Source: Ignavibacteriota bacterium (GTDB taxonomy: Bacteria > Bacteroidota > Ignavibacteria > Palsa-1295). Taken from it: DNA of 11,235 nt. Below, piece after piece: positions 1-6,972 of the stretch (its first letter is position 1; each line of letters starts with the position of its first letter). The stretch covers positions 1-11,235 of the forward strand of contig JANYLL010000204.1 in assembly GCA_025357895.1 (NCBI GenBank). Reading direction: 5' to 3'. The notes below the pieces were generated by a model that saw only the letters and a program-made list of their open reading frames with translations, was not told where the DNA came from and did not search any database. Position numbers and translations under genes: made by a program.

Positions 1-159
1 GCAATAAAAATTAATATATCCTAATACATAGAAGACGAATGAAAAGATGCAGCAATGATAAAATAGCCAAAAGTCATTCGATGACTATAAACGGCATTTT
101 AAGTGACATTTCGCTTGTATTTTCGGTTACAAACTCAGAAAATTCCCGTATTAAAATTT

Positions 160-2046
160 GTGAAGCAATTTCTACTAACCATACTTTCGGTTTTTATCTT
201 CTGCAGCGTGCTTCGGGCACAGCCGATGGATGACCGTACATTTGCCAACCAATACCGGATCGCACGAGTCTTTGAAGAGACCAGGGACATTAGTAATGCT
301 CTTCGTCTTTATGCGGAATTACATACTGCACGTCCAGATATGGCTGAAATATCGGATGGATTATTCCGGTGCCTCTATGCGCTGAAGCGTTATGCAGAAG
401 CCGATACGCTCTTGAATCAGCGTCTATCAAGAGAACCTGAGACTTTCGATCTGTATTTGAATCTTGCCAAAGTTCGCTCACGGCTGAATAAGAAATCTGA
501 ATCGCTTGATGCTTTTGCTCACGCTGAAAAATTGATCAAGGGCATGGGGTATTTCTCAAGTTCGCTCCTGATCGCTCAGATAATGATGGATGCCGGATAT
601 CAGGAAGAAACCCTGGAAATGCTTATCAGGCGGCGCAAGACTTCCGAAGAAAGCGACCAATTCACCCGAGAGATCGCTGCGCTTTATTTCAAACTTAGTA
701 AATATGATGATGGCACGAAAGAATATCTTGCAATGCTTCATTCGAACGAGCAGGATCTTTCCTACATCGAGCAGGGTATTTCCAGGTTCACTGCTGATTC
801 ATCCGTCCGTCGCCAGATCATCAAAGTTGTAACGTCGCATATTGATATTGATAAGGCAACGCCGGCTGAACTTCGATTATTAGGCTGGTGCTATGGTGAG
901 TTGAAAAATTATAAAGGTGCATTGCAGATATTTTTGAAACTCGATAATCTTGGAGTGAAAAATTCTTCTGCAAGTGCTGGAGGGTATGAGCTATACCAAT
1001 TTGCTGAACGTATTCGCAATGAAGGCGCTCTGGATGTCGCCGTCATGGCATATAACGAGGCGATCAAGCGGTTCCGTGAAGGAGCGGGAAATGATCCGCA
1101 AAGAAAATATTTCGTTTCGATGGCAGAACTTGGAGCCTTAAAAACGAAAGAGGCATACTTCAGATCATTGCCCGATGCTCCACATGATTCACTTGAACGA
1201 CTGGTCTCGGATTATCAGAATTATGCTTCTGCACAATTGCAGAGTGATCTTGCTTTCGATGCTTTGCTGCATGCCGGAGAACTATCATTTAAGGTGCTGC
1301 ATAATTATCCGATTGCCCAGTATGTTTACGAAAATATTATATCCAGATCTCAATCGTATACTGAAAAAACCCGCGATGCATTTTTTGCACTTGAAGAAAT
1401 TGCCTTAGCGCAAGATGATCTTGCTGCTGCAGCCTTACGTTTGGATAATATCTCTGCTATCATTGCCAAGCGCAGAAGGCCTGATGATCTCGAAACTGCA
1501 AAGCATATTCAACTTGAACTTGCAAGGATCGATTATTTTAACGGAAGATTCGATTCGTCGATCGCAAAACTCGACTCAATAATAACAGATCCGAACAGTG
1601 ATTTTGCAAACGATGCAATTGCCTTGCATTCGCTGATCACGGAGAATACCGGAAATAACCCCGCATTAAAGCTTTTTGCAAAAGCCGAATTGCAATCTCT
1701 TGGCAAAGATATGAATGCTGCGCTTTCAGCATATCGCTCTATTCCTGAAACCTATCCTTCAGCTACGATTGCTGATGAATCTGTTCTTCGTGCTGTCGAT
1801 ATTCTTCTTCAGCAAAAAAAACCGAACGATGCTCTTGTAATGTTACAAAACATGCAGGAGAAGATGACGACAAGTCCTCTGCTTGATAAAGCCGTATTCC
1901 GCGAAGCAGAAATTACCGAGGTAACATTAAAAGATAAACCAAAAGCGCAAAGAATGTATGAGGATTTTCTGGAGCGCTTTCCGAAATCTTCTCTGACCAC
2001 TGAAGCAAGAAAGCGGGCAAGGGCATTACGTGGGGATTCGTTTTAG
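160..2046 (+). CDS. Secreted TPR-repeat protein
   Basis: The protein is probably a periplasmic or envelope scaffold built from helical repeats. With the GTG at 160 it has 628 residues and begins with a compact signal peptide (MKQFLLTILSVF..., predicted cut after LRA at residue 20). The reading frame stays open up to a GTG at 103, which would add 19 residues in front of the signal peptide. Neither start has a Shine-Dalgarno sequence, so I chose 160 because it gives a normal-length signal peptide. The mature part is almost entirely helical, with TPR-like pairs near the N-terminus (ALRLYAELHTARPD, YLNLAKVRSRLNKKSESLDA) and the C-terminus (ALSAYRSIPETYPSA, AQRMYEDFLERFPKSS). The latter resemble the TolA-binding/YbgF or BamD type of TPR. 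No catalytic domain is visible. The 3' end overlaps the stop codon of the convergent outer-membrane gene. The gene is secure; the function is not known. Confidence 0.88.
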   Translation: MKQFLLTILSVFIFCSVLRAQPMDDRTFANQYRIARVFEETRDISNALRLYAELHTARPDMAEISDGLFRCLYALKRYAEADTLLNQRLSREPETFDLYLNLAKVRSRLNKKSESLDAFAHAEKLIKGMGYFSSSLLIAQIMMDAGYQEETLEMLIRRRKTSEESDQFTREIAALYFKLSKYDDGTKEYLAMLHSNEQDLSYIEQGISRFTADSSVRRQIIKVVTSHIDIDKATPAELRLLGWCYGELKNYKGALQIFLKLDNLGVKNSSASAGGYELYQFAERIRNEGALDVAVMAYNEAIKRFREGAGNDPQRKYFVSMAELGALKTKEAYFRSLPDAPHDSLERLVSDYQNYASAQLQSDLAFDALLHAGELSFKVLHNYPIAQYVYENIISRSQSYTEKTRDAFFALEEIALAQDDLAAAALRLDNISAIIAKRRRPDDLETAKHIQLELARIDYFNGRFDSSIAKLDSIITDPNSDFANDAIALHSLITENTGNNPALKLFAKAELQSLGKDMNAALSAYRSIPETYPSATIADESVLRAVDILLQQKKPNDALVMLQNMQEKMTTSPLLDKAVFREAEITEVTLKDKPKAQRMYEDFLERFPKSSLTTEARKRARALRGDSF

Positions 2047-3446
2047 AATCTTGCAATAAATACTGCCTTCGGCTCTATAATTGATTGGGTTGCAACATGA
2101 TCATTAGCATCGCGGGTAAAGGTCCAGCGGGCAAGAAGATTAAGAACGAGAAATTTAAATGGCTGAAAACTTAACCGCGCCGAGGCTAATGTATTTTGAT
2201 CAAAGCCAAAATAATCTCTGGGACCATCAATATTGCTGCGTATATAATTTATCGCGCCGAAAAATTTCCACCAGATATTAGGGAATGTAAAACTGATCTC
2301 CATCAGATCAGCATGGCGAAGGTTATCAAGATGAGCATAGTTTATCCCGATCTGGACCTTATCACCTAAGTTTATAAATCCTCCAAATTTAAAACCGTTT
2401 CCCTTGCCGCTTGCTGTATCGGCAAGACGGGTAGCTTTTGTGATGTAACTGAGCGTATCGATATCATCGTGATACCGCTCCCGCTCATAAAATGAATTAT
2501 AATAATTAGGAAGAAAATGATTTTTGAAAATATAGCGCTCAAGACGTAGGTCTACGAAGGTCGATGAATCAAGAAAAAAACTGGACCTGGCACCGAAGAC
2601 AAACCCTTCGTTAAAATCAATGATCTTTACATAATCTCCGTACACTCTTCCCTCAAGATCATCACTTTTCCACACCATAACGGAAGCATCGAGACCATAG
2701 ATTTTAAGAGGAGATCCGATTCTTGCAGAATCTTTTACAATGGCAACGGAGTCTTTAAGCTTTTTATCATCTGTAGGCACATGAAAAACCTGTACCCATG
2801 GCGAATGATTTGGGACTATGCGGACAGCATTCGAATCAAGATCGTAGGAAGCTGTTGCGCCGAATTCGATATTCTTAAAAAACCAGGCTCTACCAAGCAC
2901 GGGAGCAATTTGAAACGGTCGGATAAAACCTCTTGCAGCGATCAGGCTTTTATTAAGGAGAACGTCGCTCGTAAATCCTTCGCCGCCGAAAAGCCCCATA
3001 TCTATTCTTCCGATAAGACCAATGCGACGATTATCATAGGAAGAATTATTTGAATAATTATCAACGATCGTTCCATGACCAAGCGAGACGCTATTCAATC
3101 CGCCAATACGAGCATAAAGATCTTCACCCGGATGACCGATGCGGATATAACTGATCCAGCGAATAGCGTCATACCAATCGTCGAAATCTTCCTTGCGAAG
3201 TTTTCCGTCGCTTCCGATTCTGATGTATCCGTCAATTCCGACACCAAGAGTTTTCCATAACTCAAACTGTGTACCTGCATTGAGAAGCAAGAATGGCTTG
3301 CCCTGAAAAATGCTTGCTCCTATTCCGCCGCCGATGCCATTATATTTCTGGCTCGGATCAGATGATGGATGAGCCAGATCGGACAGGTTCTGAGCAGAAC
3401 TTGTACCGACAAAGCAAAGAAAGAATATGGGGAGAAGATATTTCAT
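2043..3446 (-). CDS. Outer-membrane beta-barrel protein, unknown family
   Basis: This 467-residue protein has a clear signal peptide (MKYLLPIFFLCFVGTSSA, cut before Q19). Its body is rich in alternating aromatic/hydrophobic and polar residues typical of amphipathic strands (for example FVDLRLERYIF and KFGGFINLGDKVQIGINYAH). The chain ends in AVFIARF; a terminal phenylalanine is the usual signal for the BAM machinery, so I infer an outer-membrane barrel. I do not recognise the family, and no enzyme motif or plug domain is apparent. The ATG lies 2 bases after the spmB stop, so it is almost certainly translated from the spmA-spmB transcript, which ties its role to that pair. Its stop codon overlaps the stop of the convergent TPR gene on the other strand. 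Confidence 0.85.
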   Translation of the reverse strand: MKYLLPIFFLCFVGTSSAQNLSDLAHPSSDPSQKYNGIGGGIGASIFQGKPFLLLNAGTQFELWKTLGVGIDGYIRIGSDGKLRKEDFDDWYDAIRWISYIRIGHPGEDLYARIGGLNSVSLGHGTIVDNYSNNSSYDNRRIGLIGRIDMGLFGGEGFTSDVLLNKSLIAARGFIRPFQIAPVLGRAWFFKNIEFGATASYDLDSNAVRIVPNHSPWVQVFHVPTDDKKLKDSVAIVKDSARIGSPLKIYGLDASVMVWKSDDLEGRVYGDYVKIIDFNEGFVFGARSSFFLDSSTFVDLRLERYIFKNHFLPNYYNSFYERERYHDDIDTLSYITKATRLADTASGKGNGFKFGGFINLGDKVQIGINYAHLDNLRHADLMEISFTFPNIWWKFFGAINYIRSNIDGPRDYFGFDQNTLASARLSFQPFKFLVLNLLARWTFTRDANDHVATQSIIEPKAVFIARF

Positions 3447-3448
3447 TA

Positions 3449-3982
3449 TTATAGAAACATTGCTCTGACAAGTATTACACTAATTATGACACTGATGATA
3501 TCGGCAAAAATTCCTGATAGCGGAGCATGACGGGCTTTTTTAACTCCAACCGATCCGAAATAAACAGCAAGCACATAAAAGGTTGTTTCATGGCTACCCA
3601 TCATGACTGCTGAAAGCCTGCCAATGAAGGAATCTGCGCCGTATGTCTTAGCCAAGTCTGTCATCAAGCCGAGTGAACCGGAACCGGAAAGGTTACGGAT
3701 CACTGCAAGGGGAAATACTTCGCTTGGAATTCCGATAGCATTTGTAAAAGGAGAGAGAGCCGATGTCAGGATATCCATCGCTCCGCTTGCACGAAACATT
3801 CCAATGGCGCAAAGCATAGCAACCAGATATGGAATGATACGAACGGCAGTAGTGAAACCTTCTTTTGCTCCTTCGACAAATTCTTCATAGACCTTTACTT
3901 TCTTAAAAGCACCGACCGTCACAATCAGTAAGATGACCAGCGGCACGGCAAGAGTCGAAAGTATTTTTAACAGTTCAATCAT
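3449..3982 (-). CDS. spmB: Spore maturation protein B (SpmB), gate-domain membrane protein
   Basis: SpmB is an inner-membrane protein of the nucleoside-recognition (Gate) family. In Bacillus it acts with SpmA in spore core dehydration; in non-sporulating Gram-negatives the role is unknown. At 177 residues it has the usual SpmB length and conserved blocks: KVYEEFVEGAKEGF (30-43), VRIIPYLVAML (47-57), FRASGAMD (63-70), GIPSEVFPLAVIRNLSGSGS (84-103), YGADSFIGRLSAVMMGS (114-130) and TTFYVLAVYFGSVGV (133-147). Hydrophobic segments lie at about 8-25, 48-63, 133-147 and 158-176. The start ATG overlaps the end of spmA by 8 bases, and the next gene, an outer-membrane barrel, begins 2 bases after its stop. 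Identification rests on close recall of the Bacillus SpmB sequence pattern. Confidence 0.93.
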   Translation of the reverse strand: MIELLKILSTLAVPLVILLIVTVGAFKKVKVYEEFVEGAKEGFTTAVRIIPYLVAMLCAIGMFRASGAMDILTSALSPFTNAIGIPSEVFPLAVIRNLSGSGSLGLMTDLAKTYGADSFIGRLSAVMMGSHETTFYVLAVYFGSVGVKKARHAPLSGIFADIISVIISVILVRAMFL

Positions 3983-4973
3983 TCGCAGGTTTTATTGGAA
4001 AAAAACGTTGAATGAATCTGTTAAAGATCACAGCGCATGTCAAGGCGACAAGCGTTGCAATGAAAGTGGGAATAATTATATCCGAAGGTGTTTTTGAACC
4101 GAGTGAAAGTCTGATGGCAATGACTGTTGCGGGGATCAGAGTTATTGCACTTGTATTGATTGTAAGAAACATGCACATAGCATTGGTTGCAGTACCTGCA
4201 TTCGGATTAAGCTTATTTAATTCTTCCATCGCTTTTAATCCGAGTGGAGTTGCAGCATTCGAAAGTCCCAGGAAATTTGCTGCCATGTTTGAAAGCATCG
4301 CACCCATTGCAGGATGCTCAGGTGGTACATCCGGGAAGAGGCGCACCATCAATGGTTTTGCCATTTTGGCAAGTAATGTAATAAGACCTGCTGCTTCCGC
4401 TATCTTCATGATGCCAAGCCAGAGCGCCATGATGCCAATTAAACCAAGGGCAATAGTGACAGCTGTCTCAGCAGTCTTGAATAAACCATCATTTGCTACT
4501 TTTGCCAAAATGCGAAATTTCACTTGCTCAGGAATAAGTATTGCAAATCTAGAGCCCGAAAGAGGCTCTTGTATCATATCAATTACTTCTCCGGTTATTT
4601 TTTTCTCTTCACCTTGCGCATTTGCAATATCTTTCCAGATGATGGGAGCATCGCTCGATAGATTTAATGATGCAGTTCCAAGAATTTTAGTTGCAGATTT
4701 AGAATGAGCAATGATATCAATTGTACCAAAGACTGTATCACGTTTAAGTTCTTTTAATTCATCAGGAGAATAAAAACCAGAAAGATTTCTCTTTGTAATG
4801 AAAACTGAAGCAGTAAAATGATCGGGACTTGTTTCTTTAAGAATATCGGCAGTAAGTTGCAGAGGGATCCCTTTTCCGTTTCGGAAGCGGTCTTGCGAGA
4901 GTTCGGAAATATCCCGACCCGTCGCAACAGCGATAGCAATGACGATAAGGCCCAGCCATATCCAATTAAGCAT
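3975..4973 (-). CDS. spmA: SpmA-family membrane protein with a ~140-residue insert
   Basis: SpmA partners SpmB. Residues about 163-320 carry the family signature: TIALGLIGIMALWLGIMKIA (173-192), RLFPDVPPEHPAMGAMLSNM (211-230), ANFLGLSNAATPLGLKAMEE (232-251), TINTSAITLIPATVIAIRLS (271-290) and GSKTPSDI (292-299). The N-terminal helix LNWIWLGLIVIAIAVATG is also where SpmA has its first segment. Bacillus SpmA is about 196 residues; this protein has 332. The extra sequence lies between the first helix and the Gate core (about residues 20-160), is soluble-looking and rich in possible beta strands, and I do not recognise it. Which side of the membrane it faces is not clear from charge distribution. 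The gene heads the spmA-spmB-barrel operon. A 101-bp palindromic repeat lies between it and the upstream TraB-family gene. Confidence 0.9.
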   Translation of the reverse strand: MLNWIWLGLIVIAIAVATGRDISELSQDRFRNGKGIPLQLTADILKETSPDHFTASVFITKRNLSGFYSPDELKELKRDTVFGTIDIIAHSKSATKILGTASLNLSSDAPIIWKDIANAQGEEKKITGEVIDMIQEPLSGSRFAILIPEQVKFRILAKVANDGLFKTAETAVTIALGLIGIMALWLGIMKIAEAAGLITLLAKMAKPLMVRLFPDVPPEHPAMGAMLSNMAANFLGLSNAATPLGLKAMEELNKLNPNAGTATNAMCMFLTINTSAITLIPATVIAIRLSLGSKTPSDIIIPTFIATLVALTCAVIFNRFIQRFFPIKPAND

Positions 4974-5013
4974 GCACGAATTTACGAAGGGAATGAAGTG
5001 AACTCACAGAAAT

Positions 5014-5114
5014 GTCATTGCGAGGAGGACTTTAGTCCGACGAAACAATCTAAAATTTTGATATTTACTGCAGTTTTAAAGATTTTAGATTGCTTCGTTG
5101 AAGCTCGCAATGAC
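5014..5114. repeat. Family A palindromic repeat, copy 1 (101 bp)
   Basis: The element is bounded by GTCATTGCGAG at 5014-5024 and its reverse complement CTCGCAATGAC at 5104-5114. An inner perfect inverted pair of 11 bases follows (CAATCTAAAAT 5046-5056; ATTTTAGATTG 5082-5092). Each arm also holds its own small hairpin: GGACT-TT-AGTCC at 5027-5038 and GCTTC-GTT-GAAGC at 5092-5104, so the folded strand would be cloverleaf-like. It fills most of the gap between the TraB-family stop (5124) and the spmA start (4973). It has no coding capacity of its own and resembles a MITE or REP-type element moved by a transposase encoded elsewhere. It could also attenuate transcription into spmA (inference). Confidence 0.85.
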
Positions 5115-5123
5115 ATTGAAAAA

Positions 5124-6107
5124 TTAATCTTTCTTCCAAACCGGAGTAAGTAGATACCCCTTCTTCTTCAATAAATTGATCACACCTTCGTCTCCCGGTA
5201 AATGCAATGCGCCGACTGCAGTAAAAAGAGTTTTCTTTTGGATGATTGAATCTATACGATCCGCCATACGATGATTGCGGTCCGTAATGAGTGCGGCATT
5301 AAATGTATTAGAAAGATCTTCCTTTTTATAAAAGGTATAGATCGCATCAAGATCGCCGCGGGCATAGATGTCTACTAAATCTTCAATCGACTCTTCGGGC
5401 TTTGTCGTATCAGGTTCGACAAATTCTAAGATCATCTTCGCTTGTTCTTTTAAGGGGATAAGATCGAGCGCTTTAATTTGTTCTTCGATAGTTTCGATGC
5501 CAATAATTTCCTTTTTTCTATTCTGTGCTTTCTTCATCAAATATTCATCGAGGAAATCGGCCGAATCCTGGGACATTGTCATGCTCTCCTGCATTCCCAT
5601 CAGGAACATCGGCTTGATTGTTTTGAACATGCCTAAAGCAACATGCATAGAATCACTGACAAATTTCTCAAGCTTTGCATATTGGGAAGCAGTCATCAGC
5701 ATATCAAGGGTCGTATCTCCCGGCATCGTAACATATTTCATCATGCCAAAAATATCTACGTCGCCAAGTTTATCCATATTGATCTCCATACCGAAGGCAT
5801 TGCATTTAGCGATATAGGATTCTGCAAGTTTCGAAAAACGAAATGCCCGTTCATCGAATGAATGTACTGTACCGTAGAGATAGGAAGATTTTTTTAATCC
5901 GTTACCGGAGATCTCCCAGAGTAGGGAGGATTTTGGATGAGCAAAAGAAGAATTAGGTATTAGAAAATTTAAAACTAATGTCATTGCGAGGAGTTGCGCA
6001 GCAACGACGAAGTAATGTAAAATTTTTAGATTACTGATAGACCGTAAATTTTTAGATTGCTTCGGTTGGGCTAAAGCCCTCCTCGCAATGACACGATTAT
6101 ATAGCAT
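5124..6107 (-). CDS. TraB/GumN family protein with repeat-derived N-terminus
   Basis: Residues about 60-327 match the TraB/GumN family: SSLLWEISGNG (60-70), YLYGTVHSFDERAF (76-89, the GTxH motif), EINMDK (108-113) and VGALHLPGDEGVINLLKKKG (298-317, the GxxH motif). These resemble the putative metal-binding residues of the TIKI/TraB protease-like fold; activity of bacterial members is mostly untested. The first 41 codons come from a palindromic repeat at 5980-6092. The ATG at 6107 lies 7 bases after the methyltransferase stop, which favours coupled translation. It also gives a signal peptide with basic residues followed by a long hydrophobic run ending SSFA before H57. The alternative ATG at 5984 sits inside the repeat end and leaves MTLVLNFLIPNSSFA with no basic residue. 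I therefore keep 6107, with moderate confidence in that start. Confidence 0.85.
   Translation of the reverse strand: MLYNRVIARRALAQPKQSKNLRSISNLKILHYFVVAAQLLAMTLVLNFLIPNSSFAHPKSSLLWEISGNGLKKSSYLYGTVHSFDERAFRFSKLAESYIAKCNAFGMEINMDKLGDVDIFGMMKYVTMPGDTTLDMLMTASQYAKLEKFVSDSMHVALGMFKTIKPMFLMGMQESMTMSQDSADFLDEYLMKKAQNRKKEIIGIETIEEQIKALDLIPLKEQAKMILEFVEPDTTKPEESIEDLVDIYARGDLDAIYTFYKKEDLSNTFNAALITDRNHRMADRIDSIIQKKTLFTAVGALHLPGDEGVINLLKKKGYLLTPVWKKD
5980..6092. repeat. Family A palindromic repeat, copy 2 (113 bp), inside the TraB-family gene
   Basis: It is bounded by GTCATTGCGAG (5980-5990) and CTCGCAATGAC (6082-6092). The arm hairpins are GTTGC-GCA-GCAAC at 5993-6005 and GGGCT-AA-AGCCC at 6068-6079. 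The arm at 6050-6092, read in reverse complement, matches the left arm of copy 1, so the two copies are in opposite orientation and bracket most of the TraB-family gene. The centre holds a 13-base direct repeat AAATTTTTAGATT (6020-6032 and 6046-6058) not present in copy 1. On the minus strand the whole element is an open frame and forms residues about 6-43 of the TraB-family protein. Confidence 0.85.
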
Positions 6108-6114
6108 GTAAAAA

Positions 6115-6780
6115 TTATTTATGTTTTTTTACAAATCCCATCACCAGACCATCGCCGACAGGCACGACGCAGCTAAACATTGATTTCTCGGATGCAAACG
6201 TTTCGTTGAATTCACGCACAGCATTGACACTGATAAAATCGGGATCGGTTTCAGGAACATGCTCCAGAAGTTTTCCGAATGCAAAAGCATTATCTCCTGC
6301 AATTATACCTCCATCCTTAATCAGGCGTAACGATTCTTTAAGATAATGTTTGTAATTGATCTTATCGGCATCGATCATTATGAAATCGAAAATCCCGTCC
6401 TGCATTGTTTTCATATTATCGAGAGCCGGTCCTTGCAGGAGTGAAATATTTTCCAAACCCAGATGCTTAAAATTTGCATGAGCAACCTTTGCATGAAGTG
6501 GATCGAATTCAAGCGTCACGACTTCACCGGCTGCACCTATTGCCTTCGACATGATGGCAGCGCTATAACCGAAGAGCGTGCCGATATCCAAAACACGCCT
6601 GGCTTTAATCGCTTTTAAGAAAAATCCGATGAATTTTGCCTGCTCTTCCGATATCATGATCATCGGTACTCCGGCTTCGGCGGCACGCTTCTGCATCATC
6701 TCTGATAGTGTTGCCTCATCAGCAGCAAAATGCTCGACGATATAGTTAAATATTTGTTCGGTAAGTGGTGTGCCCTTCAT
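6115..6780 (-). CDS. SAM-dependent O-methyltransferase (family 3, CCoAOMT-like)
   Basis: This cytoplasmic enzyme transfers a methyl group from S-adenosylmethionine, normally to a catechol-type hydroxyl, using a divalent metal; the actual substrate is unknown. Its 221 residues match the usual family length. Visible motifs are the SAM-binding loop VLDIGTLFGYSA (63-74), acidic E91 at the end of strand 2 (VVTLEFDP), the metal-binding block FIMIDADKINY (133-143, D137) and GGIIAGDNAF (157-166, D163-N164), and the C-terminal PVGDGLVMG (207-215). The start codon follows a heptamer-repeat leader rather than a Shine-Dalgarno sequence. The TraB-family gene begins 7 bases downstream of the stop, so the two probably share a transcript. 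The upstream lipoprotein gene is divergent. Confidence 0.92.
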   Translation of the reverse strand: MKGTPLTEQIFNYIVEHFAADEATLSEMMQKRAAEAGVPMIMISEEQAKFIGFFLKAIKARRVLDIGTLFGYSAAIMSKAIGAAGEVVTLEFDPLHAKVAHANFKHLGLENISLLQGPALDNMKTMQDGIFDFIMIDADKINYKHYLKESLRLIKDGGIIAGDNAFAFGKLLEHVPETDPDFISVNAVREFNETFASEKSMFSCVVPVGDGLVMGFVKKHK

Positions 6781-6781
6781 T

Positions 6782-6816
6782 TTTATAAATTACAAATTAG
6801 GAATTACGAATGATTA
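6782..6816. repeat. Degenerate heptamer repeat in the methyltransferase leader
   Basis: Immediately 5' of the methyltransferase start (minus strand, ATG at 6780-6778) lie ATTACAA (6789-6795), ATTAGGA (6796-6802) and ATTACGA (6803-6809) in tandem. Degenerate units flank them (TTATAAA read on the minus strand, and ATGATTA at 6810-6816). Read in the direction of transcription the leader is a run of TxxTAAT heptamers ending at the ATG. It supplies the A/T-rich leader of the gene. Confidence 0.6.
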
Positions 6817-6871
6817 GAACAAAATGGTTGTAAGACTTAATCCATAACCAAAAGTAAAACGAATCATTTTA

Positions 6872-6909
6872 CCATCCCGGGATTCTTCACTTCGTTGCGT
6901 TCAGAATGA
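6872..6909. repeat. Family B palindromic repeat, single half copy
   Basis: This stretch of the divergent intergenic region contains CGGGATTCTTCACTTCGTTG and then CGTTCAGAATGAT. Its reverse complement (ATCATTCTGAACGCAACGAA...GAATCCCGGGATGG) matches one arm of the complete element at 7808-7910. No matching second arm follows, so this is a solo or decayed arm. The rest of the 192-base gap between 6780 and 6973 is A/T-rich and should carry both divergent promoters; I cannot assign either with confidence. Confidence 0.7.
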
Positions 6910-6972
6910 TAAATACTACAGAAACAATTCTTATCCTCATGCGTTATAGGATTATTACTTTTTCTGAAAACA

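Noticed and set aside
39..233. Small open frame of 64 codons at the left edge
   Set aside because: It overlaps the signal-peptide region of the TPR gene in another frame and has no leader or motif. The first 160 bases otherwise look like A/T-rich upstream DNA with no promoter I can assign.
4012..4707. Long open frame (231 codons) on the plus strand, antisense to spmA
   Set aside because: It mirrors the spmA coding frame, whose protein matches a known family strongly; the antisense product has no recognisable motif or signal peptide.
5952..5965. ATTAGGT-ATTAGAA as another heptamer repeat beside family A copy 2
   Set aside because: Only two imperfect units; in A/T-rich DNA this can be chance, although the resemblance to the leader at 6782-6816 was noted.
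5014..6092. Family A repeats as a CRISPR array or attachment sites
   Set aside because: There are only two copies, about 870 bases apart, in opposite orientation and with internal palindromes; no spacers, cas genes or integrase are present.
6930..6972. TACTTTTT near 6956 as a Bacteroidota-type -7 box for the lipoprotein gene
   Set aside because: The last base deviates, it is only about 10 bases from the ATG, and no matching -33 element is visible.
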